From the NCBI RefSeq assembly GCF_037450285.1, contig NZ_JAQISN010000001.1, forward strand, positions 1,550,001-1,614,000: 64,000 nucleotides of DNA. Reading direction: 5' to 3'. This document shows, in pieces, positions 1 to 8,400 of this stretch. The stretch comes from Erwinia sp. SLM-02 (lineage in GTDB: Bacteria > Pseudomonadota > Gammaproteobacteria > Enterobacterales > Enterobacteriaceae). The notes under the pieces are model-generated. The model searched no databases and was not told the origin of the DNA. It worked only from the letters and a program-made list of their open reading frames with translations. Both the position numbers and the translations under genes were made by a program. Every line of letters begins with the position of its first letter. The stretch's first letter is position 1.

Positions 1-717
1 CTGGCGGGCAAAGGTTTCGGCAAAGCCGGGCAGGTCGGGGAACGCCTCAGGTGAAATCAGCTCGGGCTGGCAGCGTTCACCGTAGTGTTCAAAGAAGGAT
101 TCGGTGACAGCGTCACAAATGCGCTCGTAGCTGATATCCGGCTGAAGCTCCTGCAGATTCGCCACGCGGGAACGTACCGAAGTGATCCCCTTGGCCTGAA
201 GTTTCTTCTCATCGGGGTTGAGATAGTCGGCCAGCCGGGAAAGATCGGCATTCATCAGCAGGGTGCCGTGATGGAAGCCGCGGTCGCGGGTTTCACGATA
301 GGCCGAGCCGGACACTTTACGCATGCCGTCGGCGGTGCTGACCACCAGGTCGTTGCGGCCGGAGGCTTCCGCCGTCATGCCCAGCGCTTCCAGCGCGTGC
401 AGGATAATGCCGGTGGACACGCTTTTATCATATTCCGGCTTACCGGCCATAAAGGTAAAGCAGCAGTTACCGAGGTCATGAAACACCGCGCCGCCGCCGC
501 TGCTGCGGCGCGCCAGGCGAATGCCGTCCTCTTCCATCCGCCGGGTGTTGCACTCTTTCCACGCATTCTGCGCCCGGCCAATCACCACCGTTTCCGCGTT
601 GCGCCACAGGAACAGCACCCGCTGGGTGGCGGGCATCTGACGGAAAATGCACTCTTCTACCGCAAGGTTAAACCACGGATCCCAGGATTCAGATAACAGT
701 AAACGCAGTGAGGACAT
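1..717 (-). CDS. lplA: Lipoate-protein ligase A, 5' part (gene runs off the left edge)
   Basis: Activates free lipoate with ATP and transfers it to lipoyl domains of 2-oxoacid dehydrogenases and the glycine cleavage H protein in the cytoplasm. The minus-strand frame is open from 717 to the first base and gives 239 residues of a protein that is about 338 residues in E. coli. The lipoate/AMP-binding segment RRSSGGGAVFHD (about residues 70-81) and the KVSGSAYR segment, which holds the conserved lysine, are present, and the sequence is close to E. coli LplA throughout. I chose the ATG at 717 because the protein then starts MSSLRLL, matching MSTLRLL of E. coli; in-frame ATGs lie slightly upstream. 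It is divergent from the guanidine operon, and the NtrC-like site lies between the two. Confidence 0.93.
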   Translation of the reverse strand, partial: MSSLRLLLSESWDPWFNLAVEECIFRQMPATQRVLFLWRNAETVVIGRAQNAWKECNTRRMEEDGIRLARRSSGGGAVFHDLGNCCFTFMAGKPEYDKSVSTGIILHALEALGMTAEASGRNDLVVSTADGMRKVSGSAYRETRDRGFHHGTLLMNADLSRLADYLNPDEKKLQAKGITSVRSRVANLQELQPDISYERICDAVTESFFEHYGERCQPELISPEAFPDLPGFAETFARQ

Positions 718-830
718 CAGTAACTCCATTTCCATATTAAGGCCGCCGGACAGTACGCGGCGGCGGGAGTGCGGCGCAGGGATCATACTCTGGCGACGAC
801 CGGCGTGTCACCTTCGTCTGCATGGCGTGG

Positions 831-847
831 TGCACCGCGGTGATGCA
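831..847 (+). promoter_or_regulatory. Putative NtrC (NRI) binding site
   Basis: The 17-bp near-palindrome TGCACC-GCGGT-GATGCA matches the NtrC consensus TGCACC-N5-GGTGCA at 11 of 12 defined positions. Its centre is about 117 bp upstream of the start expected from the sigma-54 promoter at 929-945, the usual enhancer distance. A weaker overlapping site (TGCAT...TGGTGCA) sits at 819-834. Assignment is by consensus only. Confidence 0.6.
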
Positions 848-928
848 GCCTGCCTGTTAATGAGGCATCGAGAAGCGAAGATTACACGTAGTTCATCTTA
901 ACTTATTGTTATTCAATGTCTTTAACTT

Positions 929-945
929 CTGGCACAGCTTTTGCT
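929..945 (+). promoter_or_regulatory. Sigma-54 (RpoN) promoter of the guanidine operon
   Basis: CTGGCACAGCTTTTGCT fits the -24/-12 consensus TGGCACG-N4-TTGCW with one mismatch. The invariant GG (931-932) and GC (943-944) are separated by exactly 10 bases. Transcription should begin near 955-957, about 35-40 bases before the riboswitch aptamer. Confidence 0.7.
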
Positions 946-990
946 TTGATCCTACCAAGCAGCAGCGTTACCCAGAAAACTAATATAAAT

Positions 991-1123
991 AGCAGGCTAG
1001 GGTTCCGGTCCATTTCGATGGATGTCTGGTCCGAGAGCTGGCGACCTCGGTTGAGGTTACACGGCGGGACAAAAGCCCGGGAGACAGCAACACCGCAGGT
1101 GTAGCGCTGCTCCCGTATTTTTT
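991..1123 (+). promoter_or_regulatory. Guanidine-I (ykkC-yxkD) riboswitch
   Basis: The hallmark segments of the ykkC class occur in order: CTAGGGTTCCGGT (997-1009), GGTCCGAGAGC (about 1028-1038) and ACACGGCGGGACAAAAGCCCGGGAGA (1060-1084, allowing for the variable base). The class binds guanidinium and usually switches genes on. Here the last conserved bases (GGGAGA) also form the 5' arm of an intrinsic terminator at 1079-1123, so guanidine binding would block termination and permit read-through into the importer gene at 1145. Confidence 0.93.
1079..1123 (+). terminator. Riboswitch expression-platform terminator
   Basis: GGGAG-A-CAGC (1079-1088) pairs with GCTG-CTCCC (1106-1114) around a 17-base loop and is followed by GTATTTTTT (1115-1123). 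The 5' arm overlaps the 3' part of the guanidine aptamer, making the two structures mutually exclusive. Confidence 0.8.
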
Positions 1124-1144
1124 CCGCCGACACCGAGGTCCGAT

Positions 1145-2203
1145 ATGAAACTATCCCGTTTGCTGGGCGCCTGTCTCCTTACCGCCACTGCACTTCTCAG
1201 CCTGCCCACGCAGGCCGCCGCCAAGAAAGAATTCAATGTCTGCTGGACCATCTACGCCGGCTGGATGCCCTGGGGGCAGATTTCCAGCTCGGGGATCATC
1301 GATAAGTGGGCCGCAAAGTACGGCATTAAAATCCACGTCACCCAGCTCAACGACTACATCGAATCGATCAATCAGTACACCGCCGGGCAGTTTGACGGCT
1401 GCACCATGACCAATATGGATGCGCTGACCATTCCCGCCGCCGGCGGCGTGGACAGCACCGCGCTGATCCTCGGCAGCTATTCCGAAGGCAACGACGGCGT
1501 GGTGCTGAAGGGCAAAGGCAAAACCCTCAGCGATCTGAAAGGGATGAAGGTCTATCTGCCCGAACTGTCCGTTTCCCATTACCTGCTGGTGCGCGGCCTG
1601 GAAAAGGCCGGCCTGCAGGAGAAAGACGTCACCGTGGTTAACACCTCCGATGCTGATATCGTCTCCGCCTTCGCCACCTCGGGCGTTCAGGCCGCCGTGG
1701 CCTGGAACCCGCAGCTCTCGGTGATTAAAGCCACCCCCGACACCACCGAAGTGTTCGGTTCTCAGCAGGTTCCCGGCGAGCTGATCGACATGATGGTGGT
1801 TAACACCGCCGTGCTGAAGGACAACCCGGCGCTGGGCAAGGCGCTGACCGGTGCCTGGTTTGAAATGATGTCGCTGATGAAGGCCGGCGACAGCAAAGCC
1901 CTGACCGAAATGGCCACCGCCTCCGGCACCGATCTGGCGGGCTATCAGGCACAGCTGAAAACCACCCATCTGTTTTATACCCCGGCCGATAACCTGCAGT
2001 TTATTACCGGCAGCGAGCTGGCAAAAACCATGCAGCGCGTGGCGCAGTTCTCCTTTGATAAGGGGCTGCTGGGCGATGGCGCACAGAGCGCGGACTTTAT
2101 CGGCATGCAGTTCCCCGGCGGCGTGACGCAGGGCGACAGCGGCAACCTGAAACTGCGCTTCGACGACAGCTATCTGAAGATGGCCGCAGACGGCACGCTG
2201 TAA
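1145..2203 (+). CDS. ABC transporter substrate-binding protein, NitT/TauT family, probable guanidine importer
   Basis: Periplasmic binding protein of 352 residues with a Sec signal peptide (about residues 1-26, ending QAAA before KKEF). The mature part has the bilobed NitT/TauT layout: an N-terminal segment with VCWTIYAGWMPWG and a central VVNTSDADIVSAFATSGVQAAVAWNPQ segment typical of nitrate/taurine-type binding proteins. It is the first gene after the guanidine riboswitch and is followed within 25 bases by its permease, so guanidine or a guanidine-like cation is the probable ligand; that is from context, since no homologue of known ligand can be aligned here. Urea or an alkylguanidine are alternatives. 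Confidence 0.85.
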   Translation: MKLSRLLGACLLTATALLSLPTQAAAKKEFNVCWTIYAGWMPWGQISSSGIIDKWAAKYGIKIHVTQLNDYIESINQYTAGQFDGCTMTNMDALTIPAAGGVDSTALILGSYSEGNDGVVLKGKGKTLSDLKGMKVYLPELSVSHYLLVRGLEKAGLQEKDVTVVNTSDADIVSAFATSGVQAAVAWNPQLSVIKATPDTTEVFGSQQVPGELIDMMVVNTAVLKDNPALGKALTGAWFEMMSLMKAGDSKALTEMATASGTDLAGYQAQLKTTHLFYTPADNLQFITGSELAKTMQRVAQFSFDKGLLGDGAQSADFIGMQFPGGVTQGDSGNLKLRFDDSYLKMAADGTL

Positions 2204-2227
2204 CCGATGGCGCAAGGAGTTAACGCG

Positions 2228-3043
2228 ATGCGGCAAATTAACCGTCACCCGACGCCAGGCGCGCGCCTGATGCTGATACTGCTGCCTTTTGTACTGGTGA
2301 TTGCCGCCTGGCTGATCGGTTCGGCCATCCGCCTGGAGGCCAATCCGCAGGACAAGCTGCTGCCGGGGCTGGGGCAGATGATCGACGCCGTGCACCGGAT
2401 GGCCTTCGTGGCGGATAAACGCAGCGGCGACTATCTGTTCTGGACGGACACGCTGGTCAGCCTGGCCCGTCTGCTGGCCGGGCTGGGCATTGCCGCGCTG
2501 CTGGGACTGTGCTTCGGCATTGCCTCCGGGGTTTTCCCCATGCTGCGTGCGCCGCTGTCGACCTTTATGACGGTGATTTCAATGGTGCCGCCGCTGGCGA
2601 TACTGCCGGTGCTGTTTATCGTCTTCGGCCTGGACGAGCTGTCGAAGGTGATGCTGATTGTCATTGGCGTCACGCCGATGCTGGCGCGGGATCTGGAGCA
2701 GCGGGCGCGGGAGATCCCGGTGGAGATCCTGATCAAGGCGCAAACGCTGGGGGCCAGCAGCTGGACGCTGGTCCTGCGCGTGGTGCTGCCGCAGCTGCTC
2801 TCCCGGCTGCTGGTGTCGCTGAGATTGATGCTGGGCGCGGCGTGGTTGTTCCTGATCTCCGCCGAGGCGATTTCCGCCACCGCCGGGCTGGGCTACCGCA
2901 TCTTTCTGGTGCGTCGCTATATGGCGATGGATGTGATCCTGCCCTACGTGGTGTGGATCACTCTGCTGGCCTGGCTGATGGATCTCGGCCTGCGCTATCT
3001 GAATCGCAAATGGTTCCCGTGGTCGACAGGAGCACAGTCATGA
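2228..3043 (+). CDS. ABC transporter permease, NitT/TauT type
   Basis: Inner-membrane permease of about 271 residues with an N-terminal helix (LMLILLPFVLVIAAWLIGS) and several further membrane spans. The EAA-type loop that contacts the ATPase is seen around IPVEILIKAQTLGASS. I prefer the ATG at 2228 because AAGGAG lies seven bases upstream; an ATG at 2207 in the same frame lacks such a site. Its stop overlaps the ATG of the ATPase gene (ATGA at 3040-3043), showing translational coupling in the guanidine operon. Confidence 0.88.
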   Translation: MRQINRHPTPGARLMLILLPFVLVIAAWLIGSAIRLEANPQDKLLPGLGQMIDAVHRMAFVADKRSGDYLFWTDTLVSLARLLAGLGIAALLGLCFGIASGVFPMLRAPLSTFMTVISMVPPLAILPVLFIVFGLDELSKVMLIVIGVTPMLARDLEQRAREIPVEILIKAQTLGASSWTLVLRVVLPQLLSRLLVSLRLMLGAAWLFLISAEAISATAGLGYRIFLVRRYMAMDVILPYVVWITLLAWLMDLGLRYLNRKWFPWSTGAQS

Positions 3044-3828
3044 GTTTTATCGTCATCGACAACATCTGGCAGGAATACGGGCGCCACGTGGTGCTGGAAC
3101 GGCTCAATCTGCAGATTGCCGAAGGGGAGTTCTGCACCATGGTGGGCGCTTCCGGCTGCGGGAAATCGACCTTTCTGCGCCTGCTGCTGGGGCAGGAAAA
3201 ACCGAGCCGTGGGGAAATCCGGCTGGCCGGGGAGGTGCTCAGGCCGGAACCGGACATTTCACGCGGCGTGGTGTTCCAGCGCTATTCCGTCTTTCCTCAC
3301 CTCAGCGTGCTGGACAACGTCACCATCGGACTGGAGCTGCCGCGTTCGCGCTGGAGCGGCCGTCTGTTCGGTCAGCAAAAGCGGCAGGCGAGGGAGAAGG
3401 CCGCCGCGCTGCTGGTGCGGGTGGGGCTTGGCCACGCGCTGAACAAATATCCCGCCCAGCTGTCGGGCGGCATGCAGCAGCGGCTGGCGATTGCTCAGGC
3501 GTTCATTATGCAGCCGCGCGTGCTGCTGCTCGACGAGCCTTTTGGCGCACTCGACCCCGGCATCCGAAAAGATATGCACCAGCTGCTGCTGGAACTGTGG
3601 CAGGAAACCCGCCTGACGGTGTTTATGGTCACCCACGATCTGAGCGAAGGGTTCCATCTGGGCACCCGGCTGCTGGTGTTTGACAAAGTGCGTATCGATC
3701 CCCACGAACCGGAAGCGTACGGCGCCCGGATCACCTATGACATTCCGCTGAACGAACAGCGCCAGTCGCCACGAAGCATCGTGACGACCGCCGCGCCGGG
3801 TTCAGCCGTAAAGGAGCTTTCCCTGTGA
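3040..3828 (+). CDS. ABC transporter ATP-binding protein, NitT/TauT type
   Basis: Cytoplasmic ATPase of 262 residues that powers the importer. Walker A GASGCGKST (about residues 38-46), Q-loop VVFQRYSVFPHLSV, signature LSGGMQQRLAIAQA, Walker B VLLLDEPFGALD and the H-loop VTHD are all intact, so it should be active. The long insertion SRWSGRLFGQQKRQAREKAA and the C-terminal extension after the H-loop are seen in other members associated with urea/guanidine carboxylase operons, as far as I recall. The start at 3040 overlaps the permease stop; the end overlaps the GTG start of the next gene. Confidence 0.9.
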   Translation: MSFIVIDNIWQEYGRHVVLERLNLQIAEGEFCTMVGASGCGKSTFLRLLLGQEKPSRGEIRLAGEVLRPEPDISRGVVFQRYSVFPHLSVLDNVTIGLELPRSRWSGRLFGQQKRQAREKAAALLVRVGLGHALNKYPAQLSGGMQQRLAIAQAFIMQPRVLLLDEPFGALDPGIRKDMHQLLLELWQETRLTVFMVTHDLSEGFHLGTRLLVFDKVRIDPHEPEAYGARITYDIPLNEQRQSPRSIVTTAAPGSAVKELSL

Positions 3829-4568
3829 ATACGACTCAAGACCCTCATGCCGATGCCGAGAGCGAAGTGCTGCCCGGCGGCGGGCACACCTCATTTATTC
3901 TGCGACGCGGGCAGGTGCTGCGCATCACTGATACCACCGGCGGTGCCAACGTCAGCCTGATGATGCTGAACGCCGCAGAAAAAAGCGACCGCCTGAATCT
4001 GCCGGATACCCTGAAGGCGCAGCACACGGCGAAGCTGACCACCGGCCACTGCCTGTATTCCGATATGGGCCGCGTGCTGGCAGCCATCGTGGCGGACACC
4101 TGCGGCTGGCACGACAGCTTCGGCGGCGTGCTCAACGCGGCTGAAACAGTGGAAAAATACGGCCAGGGACGCTATCAGGAGCTGAGAAACGGCTTCTACC
4201 GCAACGGCACCGACAACCTGCTGGTCGAGATGGGCAAGTGGGATCTGAACCTGCAGGATCTGCTGATGACCCTGAACCTGTTCAGCAAAGTCACGGTGGA
4301 TGCCCAGGGTCAGTTCCATTTTGAACGCGACTATTCCCCGCCGGGCAGCTACATCGAACTTTACGCGCCGCTCGACGTGCTGGTGATTATGACCGCCCTG
4401 CAGCATCCGATGGACCCCGCCACTGAATACGCCCCGCGCCCGGCCAGCCTGAGCTGGCGCGAGGCGGAGGATGCCGCCGCGCTGCTGAACTGTACCGACA
4501 TCCGCGCCGAGAACGCCCGCGCGCTGATCAATACCGCCCAATTCTGCCGCCATGGAGCCACCCTATGA
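3825..4568 (+). CDS. cgdA: Carboxyguanidine deiminase subunit (urea carboxylase-associated protein 1, DUF1989)
   Basis: Protein of 247 residues of the urea carboxylase-associated family (DUF1989). In characterised guanidine pathways the two such proteins form the deiminase that converts carboxyguanidine to allophanate, releasing ammonia. Conserved features seen are LTTGHCLYSDMGRVL, VADTCGWHDSFGG and SYIELYAPLDVLV. The GTG start at 3825 overlaps the ATPase stop (GTGA) and the stop overlaps the next ATG, so expression is tightly coupled. The A/B naming follows gene order and could be reversed. Older databases call this family urea amidolyase-associated. Confidence 0.85.
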   Translation: MNTTQDPHADAESEVLPGGGHTSFILRRGQVLRITDTTGGANVSLMMLNAAEKSDRLNLPDTLKAQHTAKLTTGHCLYSDMGRVLAAIVADTCGWHDSFGGVLNAAETVEKYGQGRYQELRNGFYRNGTDNLLVEMGKWDLNLQDLLMTLNLFSKVTVDAQGQFHFERDYSPPGSYIELYAPLDVLVIMTALQHPMDPATEYAPRPASLSWREAEDAAALLNCTDIRAENARALINTAQFCRHGATL

Positions 4569-5200
4569 ATCCCGTTGCCAGCACCCGAGACATTCGCGAT
4601 GCGATTTACCGCCACACCATCCCGGCGGGCGAACCGTTCCTGTTCGAAGTGCGCCAGGGACAGACGGTGCGCCTGCACGACATTGAAGGCAATCAGGCGG
4701 TGGATACGCTGTTCTACAACGCCCGTAACCCGCGGGAACGCTACGATGCCCAGCGCACGCTGCGCCGGCAGAATAACGTCTACCTCACCACAGGCAGCGT
4801 CCTCTATTCCAACCTCGGCAACCCGCTGCTGACCATCGTCGCCGATACCTGCGGTCGCCACGATACACTTGGCGGAGCCTGCTCGCAGGAGAGCAACACC
4901 GTGCGCTATGCGCTGGATAAGCGCCATATGCACAGCTGTCGGGACAATTTCCTCTGCGCCAGCCTGCACGATGGCCGCCTGCAAAAGCGCGATCTTGCCG
5001 CCAATATCAACTTCTTTATGAATGTGCCGGTCACCCCGGACGGCGGATTGACCTTCGCCGACGGCATTTCGGCCGCCGGGAAATACGTGGAGCTGCGCGC
5101 CGAATGCGATGCGATGGTGCTGATCTCCAACTGCCCGCAGCTGAACAATCCCTGCAACGGCTGGAACCCGACCGCTGCCGAGGTGCTGATATGGGATTAA
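4565..5200 (+). CDS. cgdB: Carboxyguanidine deiminase subunit (urea carboxylase-associated protein 2, DUF1989)
   Basis: Second DUF1989 protein, 211 residues, partner of the gene just upstream (ATGA overlap at 4565-4568). The pair shares the core motif: here LTTGSVLYSNLGNPLLTIVADTCGRHDTLGG, with GKYVELRAECDAMVLISNCPQ near the C-terminus. The cysteines and histidines of DTCGRHD and SNCPQ are candidate metal or catalytic ligands by family resemblance, not shown here. The length is usual, so the gene looks intact; it is followed by a 232-base gap before the carboxylase. Confidence 0.85.
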   Translation: MNPVASTRDIRDAIYRHTIPAGEPFLFEVRQGQTVRLHDIEGNQAVDTLFYNARNPRERYDAQRTLRRQNNVYLTTGSVLYSNLGNPLLTIVADTCGRHDTLGGACSQESNTVRYALDKRHMHSCRDNFLCASLHDGRLQKRDLAANINFFMNVPVTPDGGLTFADGISAAGKYVELRAECDAMVLISNCPQLNNPCNGWNPTAAEVLIWD

Positions 5201-5432
5201 TTCGCCAGCGCCTGCGACTGATGATGCCGCCGCGTTTCTGGCGGCGAGCGGGGCAGCTATGCCTGCGGCTGCTGGAGGCCCGCACCGCAAACTACGCGGT
5301 GCTGTCCGACCCGGCGGGCCACCTCAGCGGGCGCGCATCGACCCGCCCGCGCTAAGGCGATTTTTCTCCGGTGGACGACCACGGGAGATCGGATTGATGG
5401 CGGGACGGCCCGCCCGAGTGTGAGTTTCAACC
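5201..5432 (+). other. Gap inside the guanidine operon, no convincing gene
   Basis: The ATG at 5191, overlapping the end of the upstream gene, opens an Arg-rich frame to 5355 that I cannot relate to any family and that lacks a good ribosome-binding site. A second frame is open to about 5422, also without recognisable similarity. A GGCGGG/CCCGCC hairpin lies near 5400-5417. It could be the remnant of a lost gene, but nothing in it resembles allophanate hydrolase. Confidence 0.4.
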
Positions 5433-8400
5433 ATGTTTAAAAAAGTCCTTATAGCCAACCGTGCCACGCTGGCCTGCCGTATTTTACGCACCCTGCGCGC
5501 CATGAACGTCAGCGGCGTCTCGGTCTTTTCCGAAGCGGACGCCGGCAGTCTGCATATCAGCCAGGCCGATGAGGCCATCAGCCTCGGCGACGGCCCTGCG
5601 GCGCAAACCTACCTGGCGGTGGATAAAATTATCGCCGCCGCGCGGGAAAGCGGTGCGCAGGCCATCCACCCGGGTTACGGCTTCCTGTCTGAAAATGCGG
5701 CGTTTGCCGAAGCCTGCGAGGCAGCCGGTATCAGCTTTATCGGCCCGACGGCGGAGCAGCTGCGGCTGTTTGGTCTGAAGCACACCGCCCGCGATCTGGC
5801 ACGTCGTCAGGGCGTGCCGCTACTCGAGGGCAGCGATCTGCTGGACAGCGTTGAGGATGCGCTGACTACCGCCGAAACCGTTGGCTATCCGGTGATGCTG
5901 AAAAGCACCGCGGGCGGCGGCGGCATTGGCATGCGCGTCTGTCGGGACGCCGGCGAGCTGGCCGACGCCTTTGCCACGGTAAAACGGTTGGGCGAAAACA
6001 ACTTCAGCGACGGCGGCGTATTTATTGAAAAGTACATCACCCGTGCGCGCCATCTGGAAGTGCAGGTCTTCGGTGACGGTGCCGGCGAAGTCATCGCCCT
6101 CGGCGTGCGCGACTGCTCCATTCAGCGCCGTAACCAGAAAGTGATAGAGGAAACCCCGGCACCCAATCTGCCGGAAGGCATGGCCGAGGCGCTGTGCGGC
6201 GCGGCGATCAAGCTGGCCAAAGCGGTCAGCTACCGCAGCGCCGGCACCGTTGAATTTGTTTACGACAGCGAAGGGCAGCAGTTTTACTTCCTGGAGGTGA
6301 ACACCCGTCTGCAGGTGGAGCACGGCGTCACCGAGCAGGTGTGGGGCGTGGATCTGGTTCGCTGGATGATCGCACTGGCCGCCGGAGAACTGCCGCCGCT
6401 GGCGGAACTGGCGGCAGAATTGCAGCCGCAGGGGCATTCGATTCAGGCGCGGCTGTATGCGGAAGATCCCGCCCGCCAGTTCCAGCCATCGCCCGGGCTG
6501 CTGACCGAGGTTCGCTTCCCGGAAGCGGACGGCCGGCGGCTGCGCATTGACAGCTGGGTAGAGGCGGGCTGCGAGATCCCGCCGTTCTTTGACCCGCTGC
6601 TGGCAAAAGTCATCACCTGGGCAGAAAGCCGGGAAGAGGCCACAGCCGCACTCAGCAACGCGCTGGGCGACACCCGCCTGTACGGTGTGGAAACCAACCG
6701 CCAGTACCTGCAGCAGATCCTGGCCGCCCGGCCTTTCGCCAGCGGCCAGCCGTGGACGCGGTGCCTGGAGCAGCTGGTGTATCAAGCCGAGACCGTCGAG
6801 GTGCTGCAGCCCGGCACGCAGACGACGGTGCAGGATTATCCCGGCAGGCAGGGTTACTGGGCGGTCGGCGTGCCGCCATCCGGCCCCATGGATGACCGCG
6901 CGCTGCGGCTGGGCAACCGGCTGTTGGACAATGCTGCGAGCGAGGCGGCGCTGGAAATCACCCTCAGCGGCCCGACGCTGCGCTTTAATACCGGGGCCGT
7001 TATCGCCATTACCGGTGCCGACATCGCCATCGAACTGGACGATGTGCCGCAGCCGATGAATACCGTGCTGGCGGTGGCCGCCGGTTCGGTACTGCGGCTG
7101 GGCGGGATCGCCAGCGCCGGCGCACGCAGCTATCTCTGCCTGCGCGGTGGTATTGCCGTACCGGAGTATCTCGGCAGCAAAAGTACCTTTACCCTCGGTC
7201 AGTTTGGCGGCCACGCGGGCCGCGCCTTACGCACCGGCGATGTGCTGCATCTTGCCGCCGGCAATGGCGGGCCGGTGGGCGCGTCGCTGCCGGCGGCGCT
7301 GTGCCCGCCGCTGCCAGAAGTGCGTACCCTGCGGGTGATTTACGGCCCGCACGGCGCGCCCGAGTATTTCACCGCCGACTGGATCGGCGTGTTCTTCGCC
7401 ACCGAGTGGCAGGTTCACTTTAACTCCAGCCGCACCGGCGTGCGGCTGATTGGCCCGAAACCGGAGTGGGTGCGGGAAAGCGGCGGCGAAGCGGGGCTGC
7501 ATCCGTCGAATATTCACGATAATCCGTACGCGGTGGGCGCGGTCGATTTTACCGGCGATATGCCGGTGATCCTCGGCCCGGACGGCCCGAGCCTGGGGGG
7601 ATTTGTCTGCCCGGTCACCGTAATTGAAGCGGATCTCTGGCAGCTCGGCCAGCTGAAGGCGGGCGACCGCCTGCGCTTTGTGCCGGTCGATGTGGCGACC
7701 GCGCGGCGGCTGGTGGCCGTTCGTCAAAGCGAGGTGGCAACGCTTCAGCCGCAGGTGAGCCGCTGGGAAGCCGCATCCGTGAGTTCACCCGTGGTGCTGG
7801 ACCGTGGTCACGACGATCGGCGGCTGGTTGCCCGCCTGTCGGGGGATACCCATCTGCTGCTGGAAATCGGCGCGGCGGAGCTGGATCTGGTGCTGCGCTT
7901 CCGTGCGCACGCCCTGATGCAGGCGCTGGAAGCGCTGGAGCATCCGGCGATGATTGACCTCACGCCCGGTATTCGTTCACTGCAAATTCACTACCGCCCG
8001 GAGGATCTGCCGCTGGAGGCACTGCTGGCGCTGATTGCACCGCTGTGGGATGCGGTTTGCCAGCAGCAGGATCTGCGCGTGCCCTCGCGTGAGGTCTGGC
8101 TGCCGCTCTCCTGGGACGATCCGGCGTGCCAGCAGGCGATTGATAAATATATGACCACCGTGCGCCGCGATGCGCCCTGGTGCCCTAGCAACCTGGAGTT
8201 TATCCGCCGGATTAACGACCTGCCCGATATCGATGCGGTGTTCCGCACGGTGTTTGAAGCCAGCTATCTGGTCATGGGGCTGGGCGACGTCTATCTGGGC
8301 GCTCCGGTGGCGACGCCGCTCGATCCGCGCCATCGTCTGGTAACCACCAAGTACAATCCGGCGCGCACCTGGACCGCCGAGAACTCCGTCGGCATCGGCG

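Noticed and set aside
85..696. A 203-codon plus-strand open frame over lplA
   Set aside because: It runs opposite the conserved lplA reading and has low-complexity His/Ala composition typical of an antisense frame.
1151..2395. A 414-codon minus-strand frame over the guanidine binding-protein gene
   Set aside because: It is Gln/Gly/His-rich without any domain and lies opposite a gene with a clear signal peptide and family match.
5191..5355. Small Arg-rich frame after the second deiminase subunit
   Set aside because: No ribosome-binding site, no recognisable family and composition expected for a non-coding GC-rich frame.
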